Origin: JAMZMI01 sp049115715
GTDB taxonomy: Bacteria > Bacteroidota > Bacteroidia > Cytophagales > Cyclobacteriaceae
Direction of reading: 5' to 3'
DNA: 64,000 nt
Assembly: GCA_049115715.1 (NCBI GenBank)
Contig: JAGDZQ010000042.1
Coordinates: 19,850 to 83,849, forward strand
The notes under the pieces were generated by a model. It worked only from the letters and a program-made list of their open reading frames with translations, was not told the DNA's origin and did not search any database. Both the position numbers and the translations under genes were made by a program. Positions 53,449-61,965 of this stretch are shown one piece after another (the first letter of the stretch is position 1; every line of letters starts with the position of its first letter).

Positions 53449-53786
53449 GAAACATCTCAAGGTGTAATATTGAGCCAGTACTACCAAAAGTTTCTTAATT
53501 GTGAATTTCGCCTTGAGAAAAAGAGTGCTAAAATGTAATGATTGATAGGTTCCCCACAGGAATATTGCTTGATCCTTTTTTTGATGAGATTTTTTTTGGT
53601 CACCCTTTTCCCATAGAACAAGTAATCCTTTCTCTATTACCCATCAATACCGAACAACTCAATGAACTCTAAAGCAAGATTTTGTCTTTTTTTAAACAAA
53701 AAAGCAATTCCCCTTACTTATGAAATCCAAATGCAGTGAATAATTCGTAGATTATCCATTGAATGATAAAACTAAAACCTTAAAAC

Positions 53787-54920
53787 ATGAATGCCCCAAC
53801 CGTAGGACATGTATCCAATTCTAAGCTTAAGTATGTAGAAAAGAAAAATGTACTCTGGAAACAAATGTTGTCTTTGGCTCTGCTTTATGCCTCCGTTATC
53901 ATAGGTTGGATAGCTTATTACAACTACCAACCCATTCTACTTGAAACCTACAGCTTCAAAGACCTAACACTTTTTCTCTTCATTACTCAAGGCATCATAC
54001 TTTTTGTCACTCCCATGATTGCTGGGAAGTTGGGAGATAAATTTCGAGTCAAAGCAGGGCAGAGGCTACCCATTATTTCAGCAGGAGTGAGCTTTGCAGC
54101 CATGATATTCATGGCAACCGCCTTCACACTTTTCACAGATCCAGGCCCCATTTTCAGATGGATACTCCCGGGTCTTATTGTCATCTGGTTGTTTTCTATG
54201 GCTCTTTTTACCAGCCCCGCGATTTCAACGATTGACATTTTTGTTCCAGCTAAAAAGCTGCCAACGGCTATGGCTGTGCTGACGGTCGTTTATGGATTAC
54301 TCTATTCCATAGAGCCAGTTATCATTAAACTGATTAATTACTTAGGCGCTGTGCCTACTTTTGCGGTAGGAGGTATAGCAGTGTTCTTCAGCGGGCTTCT
54401 TCTTAAGAGCAACTCGAAGAATATGCTCGACGTACCTGTCAAAAACGAAGAAGGCAAATCAGATTACACCTATGCCTTTGCTTTGGGAGTAGCACTAGGA
54501 ATTTCCACTACAATACTTTTCAATATTTTTCCTATGTGGTTTGAAGAAAAGAACTTCAGCGTATTTGGTTTTACAGGAGATGTGTTGGTTGCAGGTATTT
54601 TAGGTATGGTTGCAATTTTCGGCTTCCCGATTAGCAAAGTAGTAGAGAGGCAATCAGTTTATAAGTCCATTTTGATATCAATAGTAGCCGTGATTGCAAT
54701 CACTTTTGCTATCCATTTTGTCAATCAGTCAGTCCTTTTGATAGCACTGATAGTACTTTTTGCCATCTCCTATGCGCTCATGTCAGTGAGTTTTCTACCA
54801 GTAGCACTCACAGTGGTTAAGGATAAAAACAAAGTCTTTGGAGTAGGGATCTTCTTTGCTGGTTTTGAACTACCTAATGGAATACTGGAAGCTGTACTTG
54901 TGAGTATGGGATTGTTGTAG
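53787..54920 (+). CDS. Major facilitator superfamily transporter
   Basis: 377 residues with about 11-12 hydrophobic helices. The cytoplasmic loop between helices 2 and 3 (GKLGDKFRVKAGQRLPII) resembles the loop of SLC45/sugar-type and related transporters. No specificity can be assigned. It is preceded by the 0.9 kb gap and followed by about 200 bases before the ribA operon, so it is a single gene; whether it exports or imports something for the operon downstream is speculation. Confidence 0.85.
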   Translation: MNAPTVGHVSNSKLKYVEKKNVLWKQMLSLALLYASVIIGWIAYYNYQPILLETYSFKDLTLFLFITQGIILFVTPMIAGKLGDKFRVKAGQRLPIISAGVSFAAMIFMATAFTLFTDPGPIFRWILPGLIVIWLFSMALFTSPAISTIDIFVPAKKLPTAMAVLTVVYGLLYSIEPVIIKLINYLGAVPTFAVGGIAVFFSGLLLKSNSKNMLDVPVKNEEGKSDYTYAFALGVALGISTTILFNIFPMWFEEKNFSVFGFTGDVLVAGILGMVAIFGFPISKVVERQSVYKSILISIVAVIAITFAIHFVNQSVLLIALIVLFAISYALMSVSFLPVALTVVKDKNKVFGVGIFFAGFELPNGILEAVLVSMGLL

Positions 54921-55118
54921 AACATAATGATTTTTATGAGAGCAAATATTTTTATTTTCAAGGCAACCTTTTAGGCCTTTTGTCAGGTAGTCCCAGTAGA
55001 TAGTCTTATTTCATGTCTAAGGATTGATTGTAGAACACTTTAGAATTGTTCGGGTAATATGTTTGCAATTGACTGTCAAATAAGGAGGTAAGAATTTAGT
55101 TATAACATACAGTAAAAT

Positions 55119-55709
55119 ATGGTGAAGGTAGTAGAATCCGTATTGCCGACAAAATACGGAGATTTCAATTTAAGAGTGTACTCTGGCTCATCTAATCCGG
55201 ACTTTCCAGATTTGGTGCTTTATACGAGCAAAATTTTCAGTAGTGATATTGTTGATGTACGAATTCACAGCGAATGTATGACAGGGGATGTATTCAGCTC
55301 AGCAAAATGTGATTGTGGAGAGCAGCTGAACTACTCAATGAAATGGATGCAAGAAAATGGAGGAATTATTATTTATCTGAGACAGGAGGGTAGAGGTATT
55401 GGGTTAGTTAATAAACTGTTGGCTTATAATCTTCAGGATGAAGGTTATAACACGAGGGAAGCTAATTTAAAACTAGGGTTTGAAGAGGATCAGAGAGACT
55501 ATAAGAAAGCAATAGATATCTTAAATGATCTCGATGTAAAAAAAATAAGGTTGTTGACCAATAACCCTGAAAAGGTAAAGAGTTTCGATAAAACTTTAAT
55601 TGAGGTAGTGGGTAGAATTCCGATTGAAATTACCCCAAATGAAATTAATGAATCTTACCTACATACAAAGAAACACGAGATGGGACACCTATTATCGCAG
55701 ATTCAATGA
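55119..55709 (+). CDS. Stand-alone GTP cyclohydrolase II (RibA type)
   Basis: 196 residues. The zinc ligands Cys53, Cys64 and Cys66 (SECMTGD, KCDCGEQ) line up with E. coli RibA Cys54, 65 and 67. YLRQEGRGIGL, GYNTREANLKLG and LLTNNPEKV are present, so it should turn GTP into the 2,5-diaminopyrimidine used in riboflavin and deazaflavin routes. Bacteroidota normally carry RibA fused to RibB, so a stand-alone copy heading this operon is probably dedicated to the pathway here. Its 3' end overlaps the next gene by four bases. Confidence 0.93.
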   Translation: MVKVVESVLPTKYGDFNLRVYSGSSNPDFPDLVLYTSKIFSSDIVDVRIHSECMTGDVFSSAKCDCGEQLNYSMKWMQENGGIIIYLRQEGRGIGLVNKLLAYNLQDEGYNTREANLKLGFEEDQRDYKKAIDILNDLDVKKIRLLTNNPEKVKSFDKTLIEVVGRIPIEITPNEINESYLHTKKHEMGHLLSQIQ

Positions 55710-56647
55710 GTGAACCAAGCTTTGATTGTATTTGGTCTTTTTTGCTAGAACTCAATAAAAGATTAAAGGGGCAACCTGATATAGAGTTTATAAGTGTTCT
55801 TTGGGATAAAGATCAACAGTTAAGTTTTTTCTTGAATGAGCCAATCGATGATCCTTATATTTTAATCGATTTAGGTGGAAGAGAGAGTGTTAAGAGTGAA
55901 ATTCACATCAAATGTCAAACTCCCTTCTCTTTTGATGTTGTAAAAAATAGCAATCTAAGCTCTGCTAGAATTCAATTTCTTGAACTCTATTTACCCTATG
56001 CTTTACTTCCTTTTTTTTCTAGTAAGTTAAATCAGACTTTCACAATTTCGCATTTCGCACAATCTTTAGATGGAAGAATTGCTTCCACATCTGGTGATTC
56101 TAAATGGATTGGGAATAATGAAAATCTTATTCATGCTCACAGAATGAGAGCTTTGTGCGATTCCGTTCTTGTTGGTTCGGGAACACTTCTTTCAGATAAT
56201 CCGAAACTTAATGTTCGACATGTTAGCGGTGATGATCCGATAAAGATCATTGTGGGAGGTGATGATCTTAACTTATCTGATTTTGAAGCGCCTGATAACG
56301 AGACCATTTTTTTTAGTCAAAACCATATTGACTCTACATTTGGTTTTAAGACCTATAGGTTGAAAAAAGGATCAGATAAAAATTATGATGTTAAAGAAAT
56401 ATTGAATATCCTCAATAGTCTTGAAATATCAAGTGTATACTTAGAGGGGGGAGCCTATACTTCTTCTCAGTTCTTAAAACAGAGTTGTATATCACAAGTC
56501 CAGATTCATATGTCTCCATTAATTCTTGGTTCAGGCCAAAGTGGATTTCAGTTTGGAGGTATACAGAGTATGGATGAAGCGATAAGATTCAAATCTTATA
56601 AATATCAATCTGTCGGTGATCATGTAATGTTTGTAGGAGAATTATGA
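55706..56647 (+). CDS. RibD-type reductase (dihydrofolate reductase fold) with a novel N-terminal region
   Basis: The C-terminal 210 residues are a RibD/RibG reductase domain: FAQSLDGRIASTSGDSKWIG, LVGSGTLLSDNPKLNVRH and SVYLEGGAYTSSQF. RibD normally has an N-terminal zinc deaminase; here the first 105 residues have no HAE or PCxxxxC deaminase motifs and match nothing I know. The enzyme probably reduces the ribosyl chain of the RibA product with NADPH without prior deamination. Both ends overlap neighbours by four bases, giving tight coupling in the operon. Confidence 0.85.
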   Translation: MSEPSFDCIWSFLLELNKRLKGQPDIEFISVLWDKDQQLSFFLNEPIDDPYILIDLGGRESVKSEIHIKCQTPFSFDVVKNSNLSSARIQFLELYLPYALLPFFSSKLNQTFTISHFAQSLDGRIASTSGDSKWIGNNENLIHAHRMRALCDSVLVGSGTLLSDNPKLNVRHVSGDDPIKIIVGGDDLNLSDFEAPDNETIFFSQNHIDSTFGFKTYRLKKGSDKNYDVKEILNILNSLEISSVYLEGGAYTSSQFLKQSCISQVQIHMSPLILGSGQSGFQFGGIQSMDEAIRFKSYKYQSVGDHVMFVGEL

Positions 56648-57603
56648 ATGTGATTGAACTGTGGCATAATAAAAAAAAATCATGGTTAGTTGAGAGTGAT
56701 TCTGTTTTAAAAGAGCCTGGAAACCTTGTTATAGAGTCGCTATATTCATTTGTAAGTCAGGGTACAGAGTGTCTTGTTATCTCAGAGAGCCTATCACCAA
56801 TCCTATCAAGTAAAATGCGCGTTCCCTTCATGAAAGGGGATTTTCATTCAGACTTTACTTATGGATATTCAACGGTAGGTCATGTGTTAGAAGGACCAGA
56901 ACATTTGAAAAACAAAAATGTTCATCTTATGCACCCTCATCAAAATCTATTGATTGCTCAAGCTGAGGATGTATTTGTGTTGCCAGAGATGATGGATCCG
57001 AAATTAGGAACCTTAGCAAGTAATATGGAAACTGCTGTAAACGCAATTTGGGATGCTCAAATAGAGGTTGGTGATAAAGTATTGATTGTTGGATATGGTA
57101 CTATAGGAGCTTTAACTGCTTTACTCGCCAAAAATATAATTGGAACAGAAGTATTTGTTTTGGATAAAAACGAAAAAAGGATTGACTCTGCGGTTAGACA
57201 TGGGATTAAGGTTTATGAGGAAGGTTGCGACGATTTTTTTGATATAGTTTTTAATACATCTGCAAATCAAGAGATAATTCAGAAAGCTTTTGAGGTTACA
57301 AGGTCTGAAGGGAAAATAGTTGAATTAAGTTGGTTTGGTGATAAAAGTATCAGTATTAAGTTAGGTGCTGATTTTCACTATGGAAGAAAGCAACTTATTT
57401 GTTCACAGGTTAGCCAAATCCCTTATCGAAAGCAGCCTATATGGGATTTTAAGAAACGTAAAGAATTGGTGTTTAAACTTCTAGAAAGCTTAAATCCGCA
57501 ATACATAATTGAATCAGAAATACCCTTTTTGAAAACCCCTTCATTCTATGACAGGATGAGAAATGGAGAAGTCACTGATTTGGGAATTGTTGTTAAATAT
57601 TAA
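56644..57603 (+). CDS. Medium-chain dehydrogenase/reductase family protein
   Basis: 319 residues. It has a GroES-like N-terminal half and a Rossmann half with VLIVGYGTIGALTALLAKN. The usual catalytic zinc motif GxCGTD is replaced by SQGTEC, and the structural-zinc Cys cluster is absent. FTYGYSTVGHVLEG and MHPHQNLLIAQAEDV resemble the branch that includes bacteriochlorophyllide dehydrogenase BchC, with SRGTE at the same site. It probably oxidises or reduces a hydroxyl group on the operon's intermediate with NAD(P). It overlaps the preceding gene by four bases and lies 11 bases before the PTPS-like gene. Confidence 0.85.
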   Translation: MNVIELWHNKKKSWLVESDSVLKEPGNLVIESLYSFVSQGTECLVISESLSPILSSKMRVPFMKGDFHSDFTYGYSTVGHVLEGPEHLKNKNVHLMHPHQNLLIAQAEDVFVLPEMMDPKLGTLASNMETAVNAIWDAQIEVGDKVLIVGYGTIGALTALLAKNIIGTEVFVLDKNEKRIDSAVRHGIKVYEEGCDDFFDIVFNTSANQEIIQKAFEVTRSEGKIVELSWFGDKSISIKLGADFHYGRKQLICSQVSQIPYRKQPIWDFKKRKELVFKLLESLNPQYIIESEIPFLKTPSFYDRMRNGEVTDLGIVVKY

Positions 57604-57614
57604 AAAGATAAAAG

Positions 57615-57980
57615 ATGTATTCAGTTACAGTAAAAGATCATGTTATGATCGCTCATTCATTACGAGATCCCTTTTTTGGACCAGCACAAGGAATGCACGG
57701 TGCTACTTTTGCAGTAGAAGCAATTTTTTCCAGTCAAGAATTGACGGATAAAAATGTTGTTTTAGATATAGGTGAAGCCGCCTCTATTCTTAAGGAAGTA
57801 TTATCTAAACTGGCTTATAAGAATCTTGATGAGATTCCAGAATTTGAGGGAATACTGACTACAACAGAGTTTGTAGCAAAGTATGTTCATAATCAGATAA
57901 AACAAAGAGTTGAGAGTAGGCTTTCGCTGAAAATAATACTTCATGAAAACCCTCTTGCATCTGCATCTTACGGAGAATAG
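57615..57980 (+). CDS. 6-pyruvoyl-tetrahydropterin synthase/QueD-fold protein lacking catalytic Cys
   Basis: 121 residues in the PTPS/QueD family. His14 (IAHSL) and His28 (GMHGATF) match two zinc ligands. The third ligand, normally the second His of HGH, is Ala30. The catalytic Cys normally four residues before that His is Ala24, and the protein contains no cysteine at all. Glu in LHEN, the usual substrate anchor, remains. It therefore cannot do the normal PTPS or QueD reaction, and probably does another step on a related ring compound. It sits directly between a dehydrogenase and a glycosyltransferase. Confidence 0.87.
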   Translation: MYSVTVKDHVMIAHSLRDPFFGPAQGMHGATFAVEAIFSSQELTDKNVVLDIGEAASILKEVLSKLAYKNLDEIPEFEGILTTTEFVAKYVHNQIKQRVESRLSLKIILHENPLASASYGE

Positions 57981-58973
57981 TTGAAAAAAGAGCTTATAAT
58001 ATTAACCACTCATTTTGGAACCAATTTTTCTGGAGGCTCCACTGCTACATGCGAAATTTTTTCTCGATTGGAAGATAATTTTAATAAAATAATTGTAATT
58101 GGGACAGAATTAGGAGATCACCAATTTAGATCCATAGAATTTATTAAGTATAACAATTGGTTCCATGCTTTGCGCATTTTAAATAACCTTAAATCATATA
58201 ATGCCATTTTTTATGGAGATTTCTACAATTCCTTTCTTTTTATTCTTGCAAGAATAAATTTCTATTTTACCTATCATGATAACTGGCCCGAACTTGGAAA
58301 GCAAAGTGTTCTAAATGGCATTAGGTCTCTATTTTATACCAATGTGTACAAAGCCATTTTCAAACAGTCTAATATGGTTTTTACTGTCTCTGAATTCAAA
58401 CGTCGTTTTGTGAGCAGATATGCAAGAAAATCTAAATTGATCTACAATGGGTTTAACAGAGCTCATTCGTCCTTGAAAAATCAAGGGATTAATGAGGATA
58501 AAACAATCTTGATGGTGGGGAATATTGACCAAAGGAAATACGGTATTGCTGTTGCTCTATTCGAAAAACTTGAGTTAAGAAAGGGAATAAAAATCGATAT
58601 TTATGGCAATGTGGTTGATGAAAAATTAAAGAATAAGTTGTCGGAATTTCCCTTTGTAACTATTAAGGGGTTTCATCATTCAATTCCTTTCTCATCCTAT
58701 AAGTTTCTTCTTCACACATCGATTTCAGAAAGCTTTGGTATGATTTTTTGCGAATCTATCTATAACGGCTTACCTGTTGTGACATTTAATGTTGGAGGAG
58801 CTAGAGAGCTAATAGACGATGATTTTGGTACACTTATTAAGCCATATGATCTAAGTAAAATGAAGGAAGCTATAGCAGGGATGTTAGAAAAAGAATCGAA
58901 ATTGATTCCCAATCCTATGAAGAAATTTTCGTGGGAACAATCAAGCAAAATATATCTAGAAAGCTTTGAATAA
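57981..58973 (+). CDS. Glycosyltransferase family 4 (GT-B fold)
   Basis: 330 residues starting with a TTG at 57981 directly after the preceding stop. The N-terminal half is short. The C-terminal nucleotide-sugar domain has ILMVGNIDQRKYG and the donor-site signature ESFGMIFCESIYNGLPVVTF with the E-x7-E pattern. It should transfer a sugar from a nucleotide-sugar donor to an acceptor, in the cytoplasm. Its last base is shared with the next gene's start. Confidence 0.9.
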   Translation: MKKELIILTTHFGTNFSGGSTATCEIFSRLEDNFNKIIVIGTELGDHQFRSIEFIKYNNWFHALRILNNLKSYNAIFYGDFYNSFLFILARINFYFTYHDNWPELGKQSVLNGIRSLFYTNVYKAIFKQSNMVFTVSEFKRRFVSRYARKSKLIYNGFNRAHSSLKNQGINEDKTILMVGNIDQRKYGIAVALFEKLELRKGIKIDIYGNVVDEKLKNKLSEFPFVTIKGFHHSIPFSSYKFLLHTSISESFGMIFCESIYNGLPVVTFNVGGARELIDDDFGTLIKPYDLSKMKEAIAGMLEKESKLIPNPMKKFSWEQSSKIYLESFE

Positions 58974-59533
58974 TGGTTCTTAATCTAGCAATCTTAGCAA
59001 TTTATTTAAGTTTTAGCTTAGATTTCATCATTTGGCCTATTTCAAGTGAAGCGTCAACAAAGTCCTTGATAAAGGTCAAAAACGAGCATAGCCTTTTGAA
59101 ATCTTTTGGACTTATTGCTGTATTCTTAGCTAATCTTATTTTTTACTTAGCTCCATTAGCATTAGCAATTCAAGGCTTATTAGCTTCTGATGAAGCTGGA
59201 ATGAGGAGTTTACCTTTGGTAGGAGTTTTATTAGCAATTGTTGGAAGACTTCTTTCTCTTAAAGGAACTCTAATTCTTAGGGCAAACACTCAATCAACCT
59301 TAGTTACAACTTCAATATTTAAAAGAAGTAGAAACCCAATAAGTACCGGTATGCATCTAACTATTTTAGGGCTCGTCCTTTGTTTTGGTCAATGGTACTT
59401 GTGGTTAGGCTTAGTGCTCTATATATTAAATATTCATTTAAAAATAAAGATTGAGGAAAAGTTTCTTTTGAATTTGCATGGACCTTTTTATAGAGACTAT
59501 GTTTTAAAAACTCCAAGATATTTAATATGGTAG
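58973..59533 (+). CDS. Membrane methyltransferase, ICMT/PEMT-like
   Basis: 186 residues with about four or five hydrophobic helices. The C-terminal half holds KRSRNPISTGMHLTILG and IKIEEKFLLNLHGPFYRDY, the pattern of the isoprenylcysteine carboxyl methyltransferase family, whose bacterial members methylate diverse lipids or small hydrophobic acids. It acts inside the membrane with SAM. Its presence suggests that the operon product, or a carrier, is membrane-associated. The start overlaps the preceding stop by one base and the 3' end overlaps the next gene by seven. Confidence 0.85.
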   Translation: MVLNLAILAIYLSFSLDFIIWPISSEASTKSLIKVKNEHSLLKSFGLIAVFLANLIFYLAPLALAIQGLLASDEAGMRSLPLVGVLLAIVGRLLSLKGTLILRANTQSTLVTTSIFKRSRNPISTGMHLTILGLVLCFGQWYLWLGLVLYILNIHLKIKIEEKFLLNLHGPFYRDYVLKTPRYLIW

Positions 59534-60219
59534 ACTCACAAATTGAAGTTAAAAAATGGTTTGATAATACCTACAAGAGGAGAGGGTTTGGTTATCTCAG
59601 GCCTATTGATGCTTATCAAATATTTTGTACTTTGTTAAGTCCACAACCCAAATCTAAGCATCTGGATGTTGCTTGTGGTCCAGGTTTGATGTTAAAAGCT
59701 CTTGAAGAAACAGGTGCTATTGGTTATGGGATTGATATTTCGACTGAAGCTATTGATCGATGTAAGACTTTCTGTCCAACTTCTTTTGTTCGCGAGGGAA
59801 ATGCCGAAAAGTTGCCTTATGATGATGAAACTTTTGACTCAATAACTTGCATAGGTTCTTTAGAAAGAATGCTCAATAGGACTAAGGTTCTATCAGAGCA
59901 AAATAGAGTGGCTAAGAAAGGTGCGAAAATTTGCTACATGGTTCGCAACTCAGAGAATTTTACTTGGAAATATTTGTGGAAGCCTCTGAATATTTATAAT
60001 AAGAAAGGGCATCAAGATGCTTTGAATATTAATGAATGGAAAGATCTTTTTGAAGAAAATGGATTTGAGATTGGTGGAATATATCCGGATCACTGGCCAT
60101 ACTATAGGTTTTTAAAAACCATTTTTCCATGGTCTAAAATAGAAACGGCTAAAATCAGGAAGTTTCCCTTAAAGCTTGAATTGGCATACGAGTTTATTTT
60201 CATTTTAAGAAAGATATGA
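59527..60219 (+). CDS. SAM-dependent methyltransferase 1
   Basis: 230 residues. Motif I is HLDVACGPGLMLKALEETG, followed by GIDISTEAIDRC and LPYDDETFDSITCIGSLERM. This is the UbiE-like class I small-molecule methyltransferase pattern. The C-terminal 70 residues have many aromatic residues, possibly a substrate cover. It overlaps the membrane methyltransferase gene by seven bases and the next methyltransferase gene by four. Confidence 0.9.
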   Translation: MVDSQIEVKKWFDNTYKRRGFGYLRPIDAYQIFCTLLSPQPKSKHLDVACGPGLMLKALEETGAIGYGIDISTEAIDRCKTFCPTSFVREGNAEKLPYDDETFDSITCIGSLERMLNRTKVLSEQNRVAKKGAKICYMVRNSENFTWKYLWKPLNIYNKKGHQDALNINEWKDLFEENGFEIGGIYPDHWPYYRFLKTIFPWSKIETAKIRKFPLKLELAYEFIFILRKI

Positions 60220-60995
60220 ACGAAGTTGCCGATATATACAATAACCTATTCAGTTTCGAATCTAAGAAAAGAACTACTGCTTATCCCATTCATAAGAAAT
60301 TAGATCTAGGTGTACATCATGCGGATTTAGTTGATTGGCTCTTTTCTAAAGTGGAATTCAATGCTGGTGACAGAGTCCTAGATGCGGGTTGTGGTTCTGG
60401 ATACACATTGATTAAGCTAGCCAAAGAAAAGGGGATTCTTGGGGTTGGTATATCTATCTCCGAAAATGAAATAGATTTCTCCAACCAACAGGCAATAACC
60501 CAAAAAATTGAGAAAAAAATCTCTTTTCAAAAGACCAGTTTCGATTCGCCTATATCTTCAAAATATGATCATATAATTGCCATTGAATCACTAAAGCATT
60601 GCAATGATTTAGAGTTTACGCTGACAAATCTGTGTCAATCACTTTCACCTAATGGAAGACTAATTATTGCAGATGATTTTTCCAAAACATCTGGTTCTAA
60701 ACTATTAATGGAGCATGTTAAATTATGGAATTCTCTTAGCTATTTTTCAAAAGGACATTTAATAAAGACTCTAACATCAATAAGAGATTTCAATATCTCC
60801 TCTTATGACTTAACTGATAGTGTACCGTTAAGACCTTATTTGATTTTGCAAACGCTTATTTTCCTGGTGAAATTTTTAGGTTTTTGTAGCTCTGGGGGTT
60901 TGAAGAGAAATCTTAAGACATATTTAGGAGGACTGCTTCTAGAAAAGCTATACTTGAGGAAAGAAATGAATTATATGGTTTTCATCATAAATTGA
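60216..60995 (+). CDS. SAM-dependent methyltransferase 2
   Basis: 259 residues. Motif I is VLDAGCGSGYTLIKLAKEKG, with VGISISENEIDFSNQQA and a motif IV region YDHIIAIESLKHCNDLEFT, close to the cyclopropane-synthase/gTMT-like branch that acts on lipids or large acceptors. It begins with a four-base overlap on methyltransferase 1 and ends four bases before the GT2 gene. Two different soluble methyltransferases in one operon point to more than one methylation of the product. Confidence 0.88.
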   Translation: MNEVADIYNNLFSFESKKRTTAYPIHKKLDLGVHHADLVDWLFSKVEFNAGDRVLDAGCGSGYTLIKLAKEKGILGVGISISENEIDFSNQQAITQKIEKKISFQKTSFDSPISSKYDHIIAIESLKHCNDLEFTLTNLCQSLSPNGRLIIADDFSKTSGSKLLMEHVKLWNSLSYFSKGHLIKTLTSIRDFNISSYDLTDSVPLRPYLILQTLIFLVKFLGFCSSGGLKRNLKTYLGGLLLEKLYLRKEMNYMVFIIN

Positions 60996-60999
60996 GAAT

Positions 61000-61965
61000 G
61001 TGAAGCAATCAAATTCAAAACATCATTTAGAAAGCCAATGGACATGTTCTGTTATCTGCCCTGCTTACAATGAGTCCGAAAACCTTTTCAAGCTAGTTGA
61101 AACTATTGAGAATGAAATAAATGGATCTCGGTATGAAATCATTATTGTGGATGATGGCAGTGACGATAATACATTGTCAGTTTTAGAAAATCTTATTAAG
61201 AAATATCCACACCTGAAATATGTGTCGTTCACTAGAAATTTTGGACATCAAAATGCATTAATGGCGGGTATAAGATTAGCAAAGGGAAGTTGTGTAGTAA
61301 TGTTGGATGCAGATATGCAGCACCCTCCTTCCTTGATTCCAGATATGATAACCAAGTGGAAAGCTGGATACAAGGTAGTGCAAGCGGTCAGGCAGAAAAA
61401 TTCTAGGGGATTTAAACATTTGAGTTCAAAATTGTTTTACCGTTTGATTTCGATGTTATCAGATGTACCCATAGTTGAAGGCACTTCAGATTTCAGACTG
61501 ATAGACAAAGAAATTGTCAATCATTTAAAAGAATTGGATCGACCAGTTTTTCTAAGAGGATACATTCCTTGGTTAGGTTATAAAACCCAATTCTTGAACT
61601 ATATACCTAACCGAAGAAACTCGGGAAAAACAAAATTTTCTTTCCAGAAAATGGTCAAACTTTCACTTGATGGTATTACGACACAAAGTACTTTTCCATT
61701 GAGACTTTCAAGATACATTGGAACTATAGTTTCAGTTTTGGCTTTTCTATATCTTTTATATGCCATTTATGTGCATGTTTTCACTACTGAAACTGTGCAG
61801 GGCTGGACGAGTATCTTAATTAGTATCTTGTTTTTGGGAGGCGTCCAATTGATTTTTCTTGGGGTTCTGGGTGAATACATTGGAAGAATATTCGAAAGAA
61901 GTTATCGGAAACCAATTTATCAAATCAAAAAGCAAGGCGGGAATGAAGAAAATAGCCAAATCTAA
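61000..61965 (+). CDS. Polyprenyl-phosphate glycosyltransferase, family 2 (GtrB/DPM-like)
   Basis: 321 residues starting with a GTG at 61000. The GT-A core has VICPAYNESENLF, IIVDDGSDDNTL and the metal-binding DADMQHPPSLIPDM. Two C-terminal transmembrane helices (IVSVLAFLYLLYAIYV and IFLGVLGEYIGRIF with neighbours) are as in GtrB and dolichyl-phosphate-mannose-synthase types. It should charge a polyprenyl phosphate with a sugar at the inner membrane for use by a membrane glycosyltransferase. The next gene begins 23 bases before its stop. Confidence 0.92.
   Translation: MKQSNSKHHLESQWTCSVICPAYNESENLFKLVETIENEINGSRYEIIIVDDGSDDNTLSVLENLIKKYPHLKYVSFTRNFGHQNALMAGIRLAKGSCVVMLDADMQHPPSLIPDMITKWKAGYKVVQAVRQKNSRGFKHLSSKLFYRLISMLSDVPIVEGTSDFRLIDKEIVNHLKELDRPVFLRGYIPWLGYKTQFLNYIPNRRNSGKTKFSFQKMVKLSLDGITTQSTFPLRLSRYIGTIVSVLAFLYLLYAIYVHVFTTETVQGWTSILISILFLGGVQLIFLGVLGEYIGRIFERSYRKPIYQIKKQGGNEENSQI

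Larger units (their letters stand above)
52867..53786. other. 920-base stretch without a convincing gene
   Basis: The gap between valS and the MFS gene is the longest in the window. A 95-codon frame at 52995-53282 has no family features. The stretch has a palindromic element (53062-53080) and a strong hairpin (53422-53448). It shows no tRNA-like cloverleaf or clear promoter except what must precede the flanking genes. It could include decayed sequence or a structured RNA. Confidence 0.55.

Noticed and set aside
54958..54980. Short AAGGC/GCCTT hairpin after the MFS gene
   Set aside because: A five-base stem with a long loop and only a weak T stretch is too little for a terminator call.
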